From: Alistipes_A hominis
Lineage (GTDB): Bacteria > Bacteroidota > Bacteroidia > Bacteroidales > Rikenellaceae
DNA: 64,000 nt
Assembly (NCBI RefSeq): GCF_014288115.1
Contig: NZ_JACOOK010000008.1
Location: 21,198 to 85,197 of the forward strand
Direction of reading: 5' to 3'
Shown in pieces: positions 54,905 to 63,727 of this stretch. The notes under the pieces were generated by a model. The model was not told the DNA's origin. It did no database searches and saw only the letters and a list, made by a program, of their open reading frames with translations. Each line of letters starts with the position of its first letter. The first letter of the stretch is position 1. The translations under genes were made by a program, and so were the position numbers.

Positions 54905-54935
54905 TTCATAATCAACATTTATAATTTATTACGCT

Positions 54936-56705
54936 ATGAAAAACATGTACCAAACATCTTGGTTATGCCTGTTGCTCGGCTGTATTTTGTTCGCAGCCTG
55001 TAGCAAAGACGATGTGAACGATGCACTCGCGCCGAAAATCACATTGAGTAGTTCGACCAGCATCTACACCGGAAAGGTCAACCGCGATATCGTGCTTGAA
55101 GCCACCGTGGAACACGGCGACGGCGGCATATATTCGTGGAAACAGGACGGGAAAATCATCTGTACGCAACCGGTCTGTATTTTCCGCTCGGACAAAACGG
55201 GCGAGTATTACGTTACGCTGAGGGTTGACACCAAGAACGGTTATGCCGAAAAAGAGATGCGCGTCGACGTCCTTGAGATGGCGCCTCCCGTCATATCGTT
55301 GGCTGTGCCCGAAGGCGGTATCGTCACTTATGTGAATACGGAACTGACCCTTTCGCCCGATGTACAGAACAGCGAGGGGGCGACCTACCAATGGTATATC
55401 GACAATGAAAAGGCGGGGACGGACAAAGATCAGGTTTTCACCAAGACCGAAACGGGCGATTACCAGGTAAAGCTTGTGGCTACCAACGAAGACGGAACAA
55501 CCGAGTACGAAACGATTGTCCGCGTCGAAGAGAGCCCGACGCTTAGAATCGAGACGACCGATCCTGTTTCCCACATCAAATCGGCTCCCCGCACAGTAAT
55601 GGAAGGGCGTTCCGTTTTCCTCAAGCCCATTATCGTCAATGCGGTCGATCCGACTTACAGTTGGAGCGTGGACGACATCGAGCAGGAAGGCGTTACAACC
55701 CCGTATTTCAATTTCACGCCTGCGGAACAAAAGGAATACACGGTAAAATTGACCGTTACCAATCATACGCCACAGGTCCGGTCCGTGTTTTCCCGGAATC
55801 TTACCCAAAGCGAAAGCAATACCGCATCCGCAACGATCCAGGTAAATTGCGTCGGTACGGACAATGAAATGAACCGCTTCCGCCCTTATGCCGGCACGGA
55901 ACGCTTTACCGTCATGGAATTCGTGGCTGCTCCGGGCCAGTTCGTCAATGCGGGTTATGAAGCGACTACCTACGAAGAAGCCAATGCATACGCCCAAAAA
56001 CGCCTGAACGAAGGCAACTACGTCAGCCTCGGCGGTTTCGGCGGCTACCTGACCGTATATTGCAGCCACAGCATTGTCAGCAGCAACGGCGATTATGATT
56101 TCTGTGTGTTCGGCAACCCGTTCGATGGAAGTTCCGAACCCGGTATCGTATACGTCATGCAGGACGAGAATGGCGACGGACTTCCCAACGATACGTGGTA
56201 CGAAGTGAAAGGCAGCGAAACGGGCAAACCCGAAACGATCCAGGATTACGCGATCACTTATTACCGTTCCGAAAAATCCGCTATCCGCTGGTCGGACAAC
56301 CAGGGAAACAACGGCAGCATGGGCTTTATCAATCACGGAACTTCGTCCATGTATCCGAAATGGATCAGGCCGAACAGCTACACGCTCCGCGGAACGCGCC
56401 TCGAACCGAGGACGGTGCAGGAAGGCGGTATCTGGAAAAACAAATCGTTCGACTGGGGCTATGTGGACAATTACAGTACGACAGACCTCATAACAACAAA
56501 GAATCCCATGACCCAGCAAACTGCCTCGGGCAACCGTATCCGTATCAGCGACGCCATCACCCCGGACGGGAAACCGGCAAACCTGAAATATATCGACTTT
56601 ATCAAGGTGCATACGGCCCTGAACGTTTCGGCCGGCGCACTGGGCGAAAACTCGACCGAGGTATTCGGCTACGCATCTCTCGATCCGGAAGCCGCGATTC
56701 AATAA
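54936..56705 (+). CDS. PKD-domain surface lipoprotein of the cobalamin operon
   Basis: The 589-residue protein has a lipobox (FAAC, Cys22). Three PKD/Ig-like beta domains follow (about 33-115, 116-200 and 205-310), with YSWKQDGK, YQWYIDNEKAG and YSWSVDDIEQEG as strand signatures. The C-terminal domain (about 320-589) has SLGGFGGYLTVYCSHSI, FCVFGNPFDGSSEPGIVYVM and DENGDGLPNDTWYEVKGSE, seen in cell-surface proteins next to BtuG in Bacteroidetes. It is in the same operon 31 bp after btuG and is predicted to be exposed on the outer membrane. Role in B12 uptake is inferred from position. Confidence 0.82.
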   Translation: MKNMYQTSWLCLLLGCILFAACSKDDVNDALAPKITLSSSTSIYTGKVNRDIVLEATVEHGDGGIYSWKQDGKIICTQPVCIFRSDKTGEYYVTLRVDTKNGYAEKEMRVDVLEMAPPVISLAVPEGGIVTYVNTELTLSPDVQNSEGATYQWYIDNEKAGTDKDQVFTKTETGDYQVKLVATNEDGTTEYETIVRVEESPTLRIETTDPVSHIKSAPRTVMEGRSVFLKPIIVNAVDPTYSWSVDDIEQEGVTTPYFNFTPAEQKEYTVKLTVTNHTPQVRSVFSRNLTQSESNTASATIQVNCVGTDNEMNRFRPYAGTERFTVMEFVAAPGQFVNAGYEATTYEEANAYAQKRLNEGNYVSLGGFGGYLTVYCSHSIVSSNGDYDFCVFGNPFDGSSEPGIVYVMQDENGDGLPNDTWYEVKGSETGKPETIQDYAITYYRSEKSAIRWSDNQGNNGSMGFINHGTSSMYPKWIRPNSYTLRGTRLEPRTVQEGGIWKNKSFDWGYVDNYSTTDLITTKNPMTQQTASGNRIRISDAITPDGKPANLKYIDFIKVHTALNVSAGALGENSTEVFGYASLDPEAAIQ

Positions 56706-56723
56706 TCTTAACAACATTAAACC

Positions 56724-58841
56724 ATGAGAAATATACTGAAAAATATTTTCTGCGCCTCGCTCGCCGGATTGATACTGGCCGGATGCAGCAAGGAGGAGAG
56801 CGATTTCGCCGGAACGGACAACCACATCATATCGTTCGAAATGAAAGTGGGTTCGGAAAATTACAAGGCCGTCATACTGGATAACGAGATCCGTCTTACC
56901 GTCCCGAAAGGCACCGACCTGAGCCAGGGGAAACCCGATATCGTCCTGTGCGAGAACATGAGGCTGACCCCCGATCCGTCGACCATAACCGATTGGGGCG
57001 AAGAATACCAGTTCATCGCCACTTCGTATAACAACAGCGACAGGATCTACCGCTACCGCATCATTCATCCCGAAGTCAGCACCGACGGCAACGTCGTACT
57101 GAACACGCAGGCCGATGTGGACGCATTCGCCCGTTCGGGAATAGACGTCATCCGGGGGAACCTGATCATCGGCGCGGAAAAAGGGGGCCCGGCCTTCGAT
57201 TCCATCCGCAACCTGGAAGGACTGGAAAACCTGCTGGAGGTCGAGTATAACGTCATCGTCAACGAAACGTTCGCCGGGGAAACCCTGAACTTGAAAAGCC
57301 TTCGCAGCATGTACGGATTGACGCGCACGACAGATGACAGGGGCAATAATATTATCTGCAAAAACCTGAAAAACATCGTCCTGCCCTCGCTGACTGAAGT
57401 AGTATCCGGGATAACGATCAGGCAACCCCATATACAGCGGATCGAAATGCCGGCACTGGTCCGTGTCGGCGGGAATATGACCGTCAATACAGATGAACTG
57501 AATGCCATAGACCTGACCTCGCTGGAGACGGTACGGGGCGACCTCTCGTTTACATCCGGCCGCAACGGTACGAAACTGGAGACATTCTCCCTGCCGGCCC
57601 TGAAAGAGTTGGGGGGTACGCTTTCCCTTTCGGATATTCCCCAGATGACCGCGGTCGATCTGCCTGATCTGGCCTCCGCCGGGGGATTCAGCATGACCGG
57701 ATGTGTCAAGATATCCAATTTGACCAATACGATACTCGAAAACCTGACCGGGGAACTGACCCTCTCGGGTAACAATTCGCTGTCGGAAGTGCAATTTCCG
57801 ACCCTGAAAAAAGCGGGCAGCGTCAATATCCTGGACGGCACGGTAGGTTTTGTCGATTTCACCGCCCTTGCCGAGGTGGGCATCCTCGACCTTCAGACCC
57901 TGACCATTATGAACCTCGACGGGTTCAAGTCCCTGAAAACGGCGGCTAAAATATCCCTGACGAATATGGAACTGGTCGAGTCTTTCGACGGAATGGAGTC
58001 GCTGCAAAGCGTAGGCGAACTGATACTCGACCGCATCCCTATCAGCGGCGAACTCGACCTGACGAACCTTCAGGTAACTTCCAAACTGCAACTGACCGGA
58101 TCGACGCTCAACGTGCCGAAGATCGTCGGCCCCGAAGTGCTCGAATGCGACGTTACGATGGACGGAACCAACTATTTCGGAGTCACGAAAATGCCCCTTT
58201 TCGAAGGGATCAAGCAGATCGGGAGCCTTAACCTACAGTTCACCACGATGGGAATAGAGGTGGCCGACCTTGGGAACCTTACCCGTATTACAGGCTTACT
58301 ACGCATATATACGAACCATCAATATTTCCGCAAGGTAAACGCTCAGAATCTGGTCAGCATAGGCGGCCTGACTTTCGGCGGACTCTACACCAGCAAAGCG
58401 GAGGATGTGCGTACTTTCAATTTCCCGCTTTTGGAAACCATCACCGGTGACGCCAGTATCAATCTGGATATAAAAGGAATATTCCCGGACGGATTTTCCG
58501 TTCCCGCCCTGACCTCGATAGGCGGGAGTATAGAGATCGAAGTATCCACTCAAACAGGCCCAGGATCGCTGGATTTCTCAGCCCTGACGACCGTTGGAGG
58601 AAAACTGTCCATTATAAACCGTAATCTGGGTGCAAGCACGGGAATATCCAGTTGGAATTTCGACAACCTTGAATCGGCCGGGTCGGTATATATCAGCCGC
58701 ATCGGGATGACCGATTTTTCGACATTCAAAAAGGTCATCCCGAGCCTGAACGAGACGACATGGGAGACAAGGCAAGGCGTTTACGACCCGACTTATCAGG
58801 ATATGCTCGATGGAAAATACACTCCGGAAGGCAATAATTAA
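56724..58841 (+). CDS. DUF5018-like/leucine-rich surface lipoprotein A
   Basis: The 705-residue lipoprotein (LAGC, Cys21) begins with a DUF5018-like domain (about 30-115): IISFEMKVG, RLTVPKGTDLSQGKPDIVL and SYNNSDRIYRYRI. The rest consists of repeated beta-strand units, such as RNLEGLENLLEVEYNVIVNE, LTSLETVRGDLSF and GFKSLKTAAKISLTN, in the manner of receptor L-domain/leucine-rich right-handed solenoids. It has a close paralogue directly downstream. Operon position suggests a role in B12 or corrinoid capture at the surface, perhaps like BtuH, but this is inference. Confidence 0.82.
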   Translation: MRNILKNIFCASLAGLILAGCSKEESDFAGTDNHIISFEMKVGSENYKAVILDNEIRLTVPKGTDLSQGKPDIVLCENMRLTPDPSTITDWGEEYQFIATSYNNSDRIYRYRIIHPEVSTDGNVVLNTQADVDAFARSGIDVIRGNLIIGAEKGGPAFDSIRNLEGLENLLEVEYNVIVNETFAGETLNLKSLRSMYGLTRTTDDRGNNIICKNLKNIVLPSLTEVVSGITIRQPHIQRIEMPALVRVGGNMTVNTDELNAIDLTSLETVRGDLSFTSGRNGTKLETFSLPALKELGGTLSLSDIPQMTAVDLPDLASAGGFSMTGCVKISNLTNTILENLTGELTLSGNNSLSEVQFPTLKKAGSVNILDGTVGFVDFTALAEVGILDLQTLTIMNLDGFKSLKTAAKISLTNMELVESFDGMESLQSVGELILDRIPISGELDLTNLQVTSKLQLTGSTLNVPKIVGPEVLECDVTMDGTNYFGVTKMPLFEGIKQIGSLNLQFTTMGIEVADLGNLTRITGLLRIYTNHQYFRKVNAQNLVSIGGLTFGGLYTSKAEDVRTFNFPLLETITGDASINLDIKGIFPDGFSVPALTSIGGSIEIEVSTQTGPGSLDFSALTTVGGKLSIINRNLGASTGISSWNFDNLESAGSVYISRIGMTDFSTFKKVIPSLNETTWETRQGVYDPTYQDMLDGKYTPEGNN

Positions 58842-58860
58842 CCAAACAGTACAAAATATC

Positions 58861-60864
58861 ATGAAAAATAAGATCAATTTACTGTGCGTCGCATTCTTTT
58901 CACTGCTGTTGGCAGGGTGCGAAAAGGAGAACAACGACTTCGTAGGGAGCGACAACTATATCACCTCTTTTAAACTGGTAAACGGGGAGCAGGAGTGGCC
59001 GGCTATTATCGCCGATAACAACATAACCGTTACCGTTCCGGCCGGTGCCGATCTGTCCGGAGCCGCGGTCGTATTGGAAACCTGCGAACACGTGGCGGTT
59101 TCGCCCGATCCGGCTTCGATTACGGATTGGGAGGCGTCCCGTGATTTCACAGCCGTATCGTACAACCAGACGCAGCGAACCTATCATTATTCGCTGGTAC
59201 GTACAGAAGCCGACACGAAAGGAGATTTCGTATTGAACACCCAGGCGTCGGTAGATGCGTTTGCGACGATGGGCATAGAAACGATCGACGGGAACCTGTC
59301 GGTCGGAACCGAAACGTCGGAAGACGATCCCATTACCAATCTCGACGGATTGCAGAACCTTAAAAACGTGCGTTACATCCTGACCATAGGCGAATACTGT
59401 ACCCTGCCGGAAATAAAGCTCGAAAACCTACAGCGCACCGGAGCCCTTCGATTGAGCAGTCTGGCCGACGAGGTGCAGAGCCTTTCGTTGCCCGCGCTGG
59501 AGGCCGTAAGCATGAACGCCGAAATATGCAGCGGCGAACTCACGTCGCTGGATCTTGCGGGCCTTTCACGGGTTGACGGGGATTTCATACTGAAAGCCGA
59601 CAAAATGGAAGAAATATCGTTGTCCGCCCTCGTTTCGATCGGTGGAGAACTCCAGATTCAACAGCTCAACAATAACCAGGCACAGGTGCAAAAAATCTCG
59701 CTGGGCGCGCTTCAAACCATCGGGAAACGGTTATATTTATACAGTCTACGACAATTGGTCGAGTTGGATGTTCCGGCCCTGAAAATCGTGGGCGGAATAT
59801 ATTTGGAAGATTGCAGGGAGTTTACCGAACTCTCTTGTCCGGCGCTGGAAGAGACGACCTCCTATAGCATCGACTTCAAGAGGTGCAGCCAATTGACCTC
59901 CTATAAATTCCCTACGCTGAAAAAAGCCTGGAGCATCATTTGCAATAGCAGCCTCACTTCGCTCGACTTTTCCTCCCTGACGACCGTGACGAGTGATCTT
60001 ACTTTGACCTCGATGACCCTGTCCGATCTGGGCGTATTCGGCAAACTCGAAACCGTAGGCGGGATACTGAGCCTGGACGGGGTGAAGGAACTGACCTTTT
60101 CTTTCGACAAGCTGGGGACTCTGAAAAACATAGGCGGTCTAGGACTGAACAATATTCCTGTCGATGGAGGAGAACTGGACTTCACCCAATCCGGCATCAC
60201 CGGCGATATCACGCTTTCGGGTTCCAGTATGCTGATCGATAAGATCATCGGTCCCGACCGTTTTGAAGGCACGCTAAACCTGAATAATAGTTCGGCTACT
60301 AAACTGCCCGTTATCGAAGGATTTCGGGTAATGGGCGGATTGACGATCAACGCCAATCCGTCCGATGCCGTGTCGCTGCCCGTCGAAGAGATCCTCGGTG
60401 ATTTGACCCTGACCAAAATGGGCGGCTGCCCATCCTTCGAAATGCCGAACCTAAAGCGGGTGGGAGGCGAATTCGAAGCGGTTATCACCACCTTGACAAA
60501 AGCGACGTCTTTTACCTTGCCTGCTCTGGAAACGATCGGCGGCAACATGACTTTTGCAACCGGACGTCCGGGCACACCGCAATCCATCGGTATGCCGGCC
60601 CTTACCGCCGTCGGAGGAAATCTTTTTGTCGGCCCGACATCTACCATAGCTCTTCTCAAGCCGAATACGGCGATCACATCGCTCGATTTCGGGAAGCTGA
60701 CTTCCGTAAACAGCGTTACCGTCGACAACCTGAAAGGCCTGAAAGATTTCTCAGGGTTCACGGCTTTGGTTCCTTATATCGATGCTACGCGGTGGAATGT
60801 GACCGAATGCGCTTATAATCCTAAATACTCAGATTTAAAAAACGGCGATTTCACAAAGCCCTAA
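58861..60864 (+). CDS. DUF5018-like/leucine-rich surface lipoprotein B (paralogue of A)
   Basis: The 667-residue protein starts at ATG 58861 (lipobox LAGC, Cys20). It has the same layout as its neighbour: N-terminal domain with YITSFKLVNG, VTVPAGADLSGAAVVLETCE, SPDPASITDWEASRDFTAVS and then many short strand repeats with alternating Leu and Ile and periodic GG, such as LETVGGILSLDGVKELTFSF. The start of both proteins is very alike (NDFxGxDNxI; VLNTQAxVDAFAxxGI), so they arose by tandem duplication and have since diverged. It ends the cobalamin-controlled operon. Function unknown beyond predicted surface location. Confidence 0.82.
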   Translation: MKNKINLLCVAFFSLLLAGCEKENNDFVGSDNYITSFKLVNGEQEWPAIIADNNITVTVPAGADLSGAAVVLETCEHVAVSPDPASITDWEASRDFTAVSYNQTQRTYHYSLVRTEADTKGDFVLNTQASVDAFATMGIETIDGNLSVGTETSEDDPITNLDGLQNLKNVRYILTIGEYCTLPEIKLENLQRTGALRLSSLADEVQSLSLPALEAVSMNAEICSGELTSLDLAGLSRVDGDFILKADKMEEISLSALVSIGGELQIQQLNNNQAQVQKISLGALQTIGKRLYLYSLRQLVELDVPALKIVGGIYLEDCREFTELSCPALEETTSYSIDFKRCSQLTSYKFPTLKKAWSIICNSSLTSLDFSSLTTVTSDLTLTSMTLSDLGVFGKLETVGGILSLDGVKELTFSFDKLGTLKNIGGLGLNNIPVDGGELDFTQSGITGDITLSGSSMLIDKIIGPDRFEGTLNLNNSSATKLPVIEGFRVMGGLTINANPSDAVSLPVEEILGDLTLTKMGGCPSFEMPNLKRVGGEFEAVITTLTKATSFTLPALETIGGNMTFATGRPGTPQSIGMPALTAVGGNLFVGPTSTIALLKPNTAITSLDFGKLTSVNSVTVDNLKGLKDFSGFTALVPYIDATRWNVTECAYNPKYSDLKNGDFTKP

Positions 60865-60900
60865 CAGATTTTAACGTTATACCGATAAAGCCCCGGCTTT

Positions 60901-61360
60901 GTGAACTGCACCCTACTCTGCGTGCTGCTGAAATACTCCCGGCGCATCATCGTCTGTGAAAAGTCGCCCGAATGGATTCGTTTCGTGCGGGAATATTACT
61001 CCGATGCGCTGGTTACCGAACCGGAGGTATGCCGGGATTTCGCACTGCACCACAGCGATCGCGGAAGGGCTGACGCGGCGCTGGAAGCGGCGGGAGCCGT
61101 CGATACGCTCCGCTTGCCCTGGGAGTGCGTTCGGCCCAAGGTCGTCGTCACCGCAGTGGCATTTTACGACCGGCCGCAGACACTGCTTTTAGCGGATATG
61201 TATGGCAAGAACCTCACCTTCTGTATCGGCGGCATGGATGGCTGCGACTGCGCCCGATCGGACAGGGCAAGATCGACACCATGCCGCTCATTACGCACCG
61301 CTTTCCATTGAGCCGGATCGGGGAGGCATACCGCCTTTTCGAAAGCCGGCAGGACGGAGC
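60901..61360 (+). pseudogene. Remnant of a zinc-type alcohol dehydrogenase
   Basis: The plus strand shows a dehydrogenase C-terminal half: LLCVLLKYSRRIIVCEKSPE, LEAAGAVDTLRLPWECVRPK, LADMYGKNLTFCIGG and, after a frameshift near 61235, IGQGKIDTMPLITHRFPLSR with EAYRLFESRQDG. The catalytic Zn-binding N-terminal half is absent, and the C-terminus runs into a palindrome. It is not functional. Confidence 0.75.
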
Positions 61361-61361
61361 A

Positions 61362-61409
61362 TTTTACTGCAAACGGGGGTACAAATTTGTACCCCCGTTT
61401 GCAGTAAAA
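61362..61409. terminator. 48-bp perfect palindrome (bidirectional terminator-like)
   Basis: Two 24-bp arms meet at 61385/61386 with no spacer; the arms have TTTT/AAAA ends. It lies between the dehydrogenase remnant (plus) and katA (minus, stop at 61505). Its symmetry suits a two-way terminator. Confidence 0.75.
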
Positions 61410-61504
61410 ATAAATAGCATCGATTTTGTCAGTGATGGGCCCCGGCCACGAGTAGCGCCACCAGCATACCCGTCAGGAAAAGAGATTAGTTCGTTCTCAC
61501 AATA

Positions 61505-62977
61505 TTACTTTGCCGATTGGAGCGCATCTTCCAGCGAAATACCCAGCGCCTCGGCCACGCCTCGACCGTAAGCCGGATCGGCCTTATAGCAGTTCCGTAC
61601 GTGCCGCTGCTTGATGAACAGTTCCGAGTCGCCCATGTTGGCCGCCGTGTTCTTGAACAGCGCCTTCTGCTGTCCGGGCGACATCAATCGGAACAGATCG
61701 CCCGGCTGACTGTAATAATCTTCGTCGTATTCGCGCTCGTTGTAGTTGTAAGCGTCGCCGTGCAGCTTCAAAGGCGGTTCCTTCATTTCGGGGCTGTCCT
61801 GCCACTCGCCGTAGCTGTTGGGCTCATAACCGATCGCCGAGCCATTGTTACCGTCGGTACGCATCATCCCGTCGCGGTGGTACGAATGGAACGGGCATCG
61901 GGGACGGTTCACGGGAATCTGACCGTGGTTGACCCCGAGGCGGTAGTTCTGGGCATCGCGGTACGAGAACAGGCGGCCCTGCAACATCTTGTCGGGCGAG
62001 AAACCGATACCGTCGATCACGTTCATCGGATTAAAGGCCGACTGTTCGACTTCGGCAAAATAGTTTTCCGGATTGCGATTGAGTTCCAACACGCCGACAT
62101 CGTGCAGCGGAAAGTCCGCATGCGGCCATACCTTAGTCAGGTCGAACGGATTGATGCGGTAACCGTCGGCCTCCTGCTCGGTCATCAACTGTACTTTGAG
62201 TTCCCAGCGCGGAAAGTCGCCCCGCTCGATGGCTTCGTAAAGGTCCCGCTGATGCGATTCCCGGTCGCGGCCGATCAATTCCATAGCTTCTTCGTCGGTA
62301 AGATTCTTGATCCCCTGCAGGGTCTTGAAGTGGAATTTCACCCAGGTGCGTACATTGTCCTTGTTGATAAAACTGAACGTATGGCTGCCGAAACCGTGCA
62401 TGTGGCGGTACGAAGCGGGGATACCGCGATCGCTCATGGTAATAGTCACCTGATGAAGCGCTTCGGGCAACGAAGTCCAGAAGTCCCAGTTGCTGTTGGC
62501 GCTGTGCATGTTGGTGCGCGGATCGCGCTTGACGACGTGGTTCAGGTCGGGGAACTTCAGCGGATCGCGCAGGAAGAAAACCGGGGTGTTGTTGCCCACC
62601 AGATCCCAGTTGCCCGTTTCGGTATAGAACTTCATGGCGAAACCGCGAATGTCGCGCTCTGCATCGGCTGCGCCGCGCTCGCCGGCGACGGTCGAAAAAC
62701 GCACGAAGCATTCCGTTTTCTTACCTACTTCCGAGAAGATCGAGGCGCGGGTATACTTGGTAATGTCGTGCGTCACGGTGAACGTACCGTAAGCGCCCGA
62801 ACCCTTGGCATGCATACGCCGTTCGGGGATCACCTCGCGGTCGAAATGCGAAAGTTTTTCCAAAAACCAGGGATCTTGCAGAAGCATCGGACCCGGCCGG
62901 CCGGCCGTCTGTACGTTCTGGTTATCGGCCACTGGACGACCGGAAGCCGTAGTCATTTTTTTCTTTTCCATAATCAT
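61505..62977 (-). CDS. katA: Catalase (KatA, small-subunit haem type)
   Basis: The 490-residue enzyme converts hydrogen peroxide to water and oxygen. The active-site His is in RMHAKGSGAYGTFTVTHD (about 55-72), the Asn in VGNNTPVFFLRDP (about 132), and the haem-ligand Tyr in RLFSYRDAQNYRLGVNH (about 340-356). Length fits clade-3 catalases. ATG 62977 overlaps the perR stop as ATGA, suggesting coupling; ATG 62971 (MEKKKMTT) is an alternative. It is co-transcribed with the Fur-family gene just upstream. Confidence 0.97.
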   Translation of the reverse strand: MIMEKKKMTTASGRPVADNQNVQTAGRPGPMLLQDPWFLEKLSHFDREVIPERRMHAKGSGAYGTFTVTHDITKYTRASIFSEVGKKTECFVRFSTVAGERGAADAERDIRGFAMKFYTETGNWDLVGNNTPVFFLRDPLKFPDLNHVVKRDPRTNMHSANSNWDFWTSLPEALHQVTITMSDRGIPASYRHMHGFGSHTFSFINKDNVRTWVKFHFKTLQGIKNLTDEEAMELIGRDRESHQRDLYEAIERGDFPRWELKVQLMTEQEADGYRINPFDLTKVWPHADFPLHDVGVLELNRNPENYFAEVEQSAFNPMNVIDGIGFSPDKMLQGRLFSYRDAQNYRLGVNHGQIPVNRPRCPFHSYHRDGMMRTDGNNGSAIGYEPNSYGEWQDSPEMKEPPLKLHGDAYNYNEREYDEDYYSQPGDLFRLMSPGQQKALFKNTAANMGDSELFIKQRHVRNCYKADPAYGRGVAEALGISLEDALQSAK

Positions 62978-63393
62978 TCGGATTTTAAATGGTTAATAAT
63001 AATCTGCACCTGTATCTTGTCGATATTCGTGTCGCCGGGCAATTTTCCTGCCAGATAGCGATAAATCAGCCGTGTAAGCTCCGGATCGTCGTAGTCCGCA
63101 ATCTTCTGTCCGTCGAACAGGTGATGGTGATTCCCGACCGTTATGTCGAAATAATGTTTCCCATCGGCGGGATTGCCGACCGAAGAGAGCACCTTCGCCC
63201 TACAAAACGAATCCAGAATCCGGTAAATAGTCGACACCGTGATATCCGGATTGCGTTCGCGCACTTTCTCGATAACCGTATCGACGGAAGCATGCCGCAG
63301 CTCCTGCATCACCTCGTAAACCGTCCTGCGCTGCGGGGTGACTTTCAGTCCCGCAGTCTTGATTGCCTGAGTTATATCCGTTTTCCGTTCCAT
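62974..63393 (-). CDS. perR: Fur-family peroxide regulator, PerR-like
   Basis: The 139-residue protein has the winged helix LKVTPQRRTVYEVMQELRHA (about 16-35) and the Fur-family sensor VGNHHHLFDGQKIADYDDPE (about 87-106). The usual structural CxxC zinc pairs are absent, as in some Bacteroidetes PerR proteins. Direct coupling to katA through an ATGA overlap supports a peroxide-sensing repressor. Start ATG is at 63393; the frame extends further upstream without good starts. Confidence 0.88.
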   Translation of the reverse strand: MERKTDITQAIKTAGLKVTPQRRTVYEVMQELRHASVDTVIEKVRERNPDITVSTIYRILDSFCRAKVLSSVGNPADGKHYFDITVGNHHHLFDGQKIADYDDPELTRLIYRYLAGKLPGDTNIDKIQVQIIINHLKSE

Positions 63394-63400
63394 ATCTATC

Positions 63401-63447
63401 GCAATATAAATATAAAAATTATCAGTTGCAAAAAAATTGCATCTAAA
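63401..63447 (-). promoter_or_regulatory. Candidate PerR operator/promoter region
   Basis: The AT-rich segment before perR contains TATAAATATAAAAATTATC and an inverted repeat TGCAAAAAAATTGCA at about 63425-63439. A PerR-type box would be expected here, so autoregulation is plausible, but no exact consensus is present. Confidence 0.3.
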
Positions 63448-63481
63448 AACAGATCGACAACGCCTGCAAATATTCGTAAGA

Positions 63482-63604
63482 CGAAATACGGGCAAGGCTT
63501 TTCCGGGAGAACGGGGCGATCGTCCTGCCCGAAGGACTCGAAAAAACTTACCGCCACGGCGACCGGAACCTGACGCTTCGCAGCGGACGGAACGAAATCC
63601 GCTG
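63482..63604 (+). pseudogene. C-terminal remnant of a possible GH78-like enzyme
   Basis: A 40-codon frame without a start ends in YRHGDRNLTLRSGRNEIR and a stop. The pattern (ENG... GLEKTYRHGDRNLTLRSG) resembles the final strands of GH78-type C-terminal domains. It is too short and isolated to be a gene. Confidence 0.3.
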
Positions 63605-63670
63605 ACCGTCCGGTCGCACGGGCACAGACGCGCCGTACGGCCGGATTTCAGACGACCGAAACGCAGGAAG

Positions 63671-63704
63671 CCCTGCGGCCGCAATTCCCGTTGCGGCCGC
63701 AGGG
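63671..63704 (+). terminator. GC-rich hairpin terminator
   Basis: A perfect 14-bp stem (63671-63684 with 63691-63704), loop TTCCCG, is followed by TCTTCTTTT on the plus strand. It terminates the remnant upstream and separates it from the partial gene on the minus strand. Confidence 0.75.
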
Positions 63705-63727
63705 TCTTCTTTTGCGCGCTCCCGGCG

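Noticed and set aside
54963..58091. A 1042-codon minus-strand open frame opposite the cobalamin operon
   Set aside because: It is a shadow of two real lipoprotein genes on the plus strand, with a protein composition lacking any domain, and such long antisense frames are common at this GC content.
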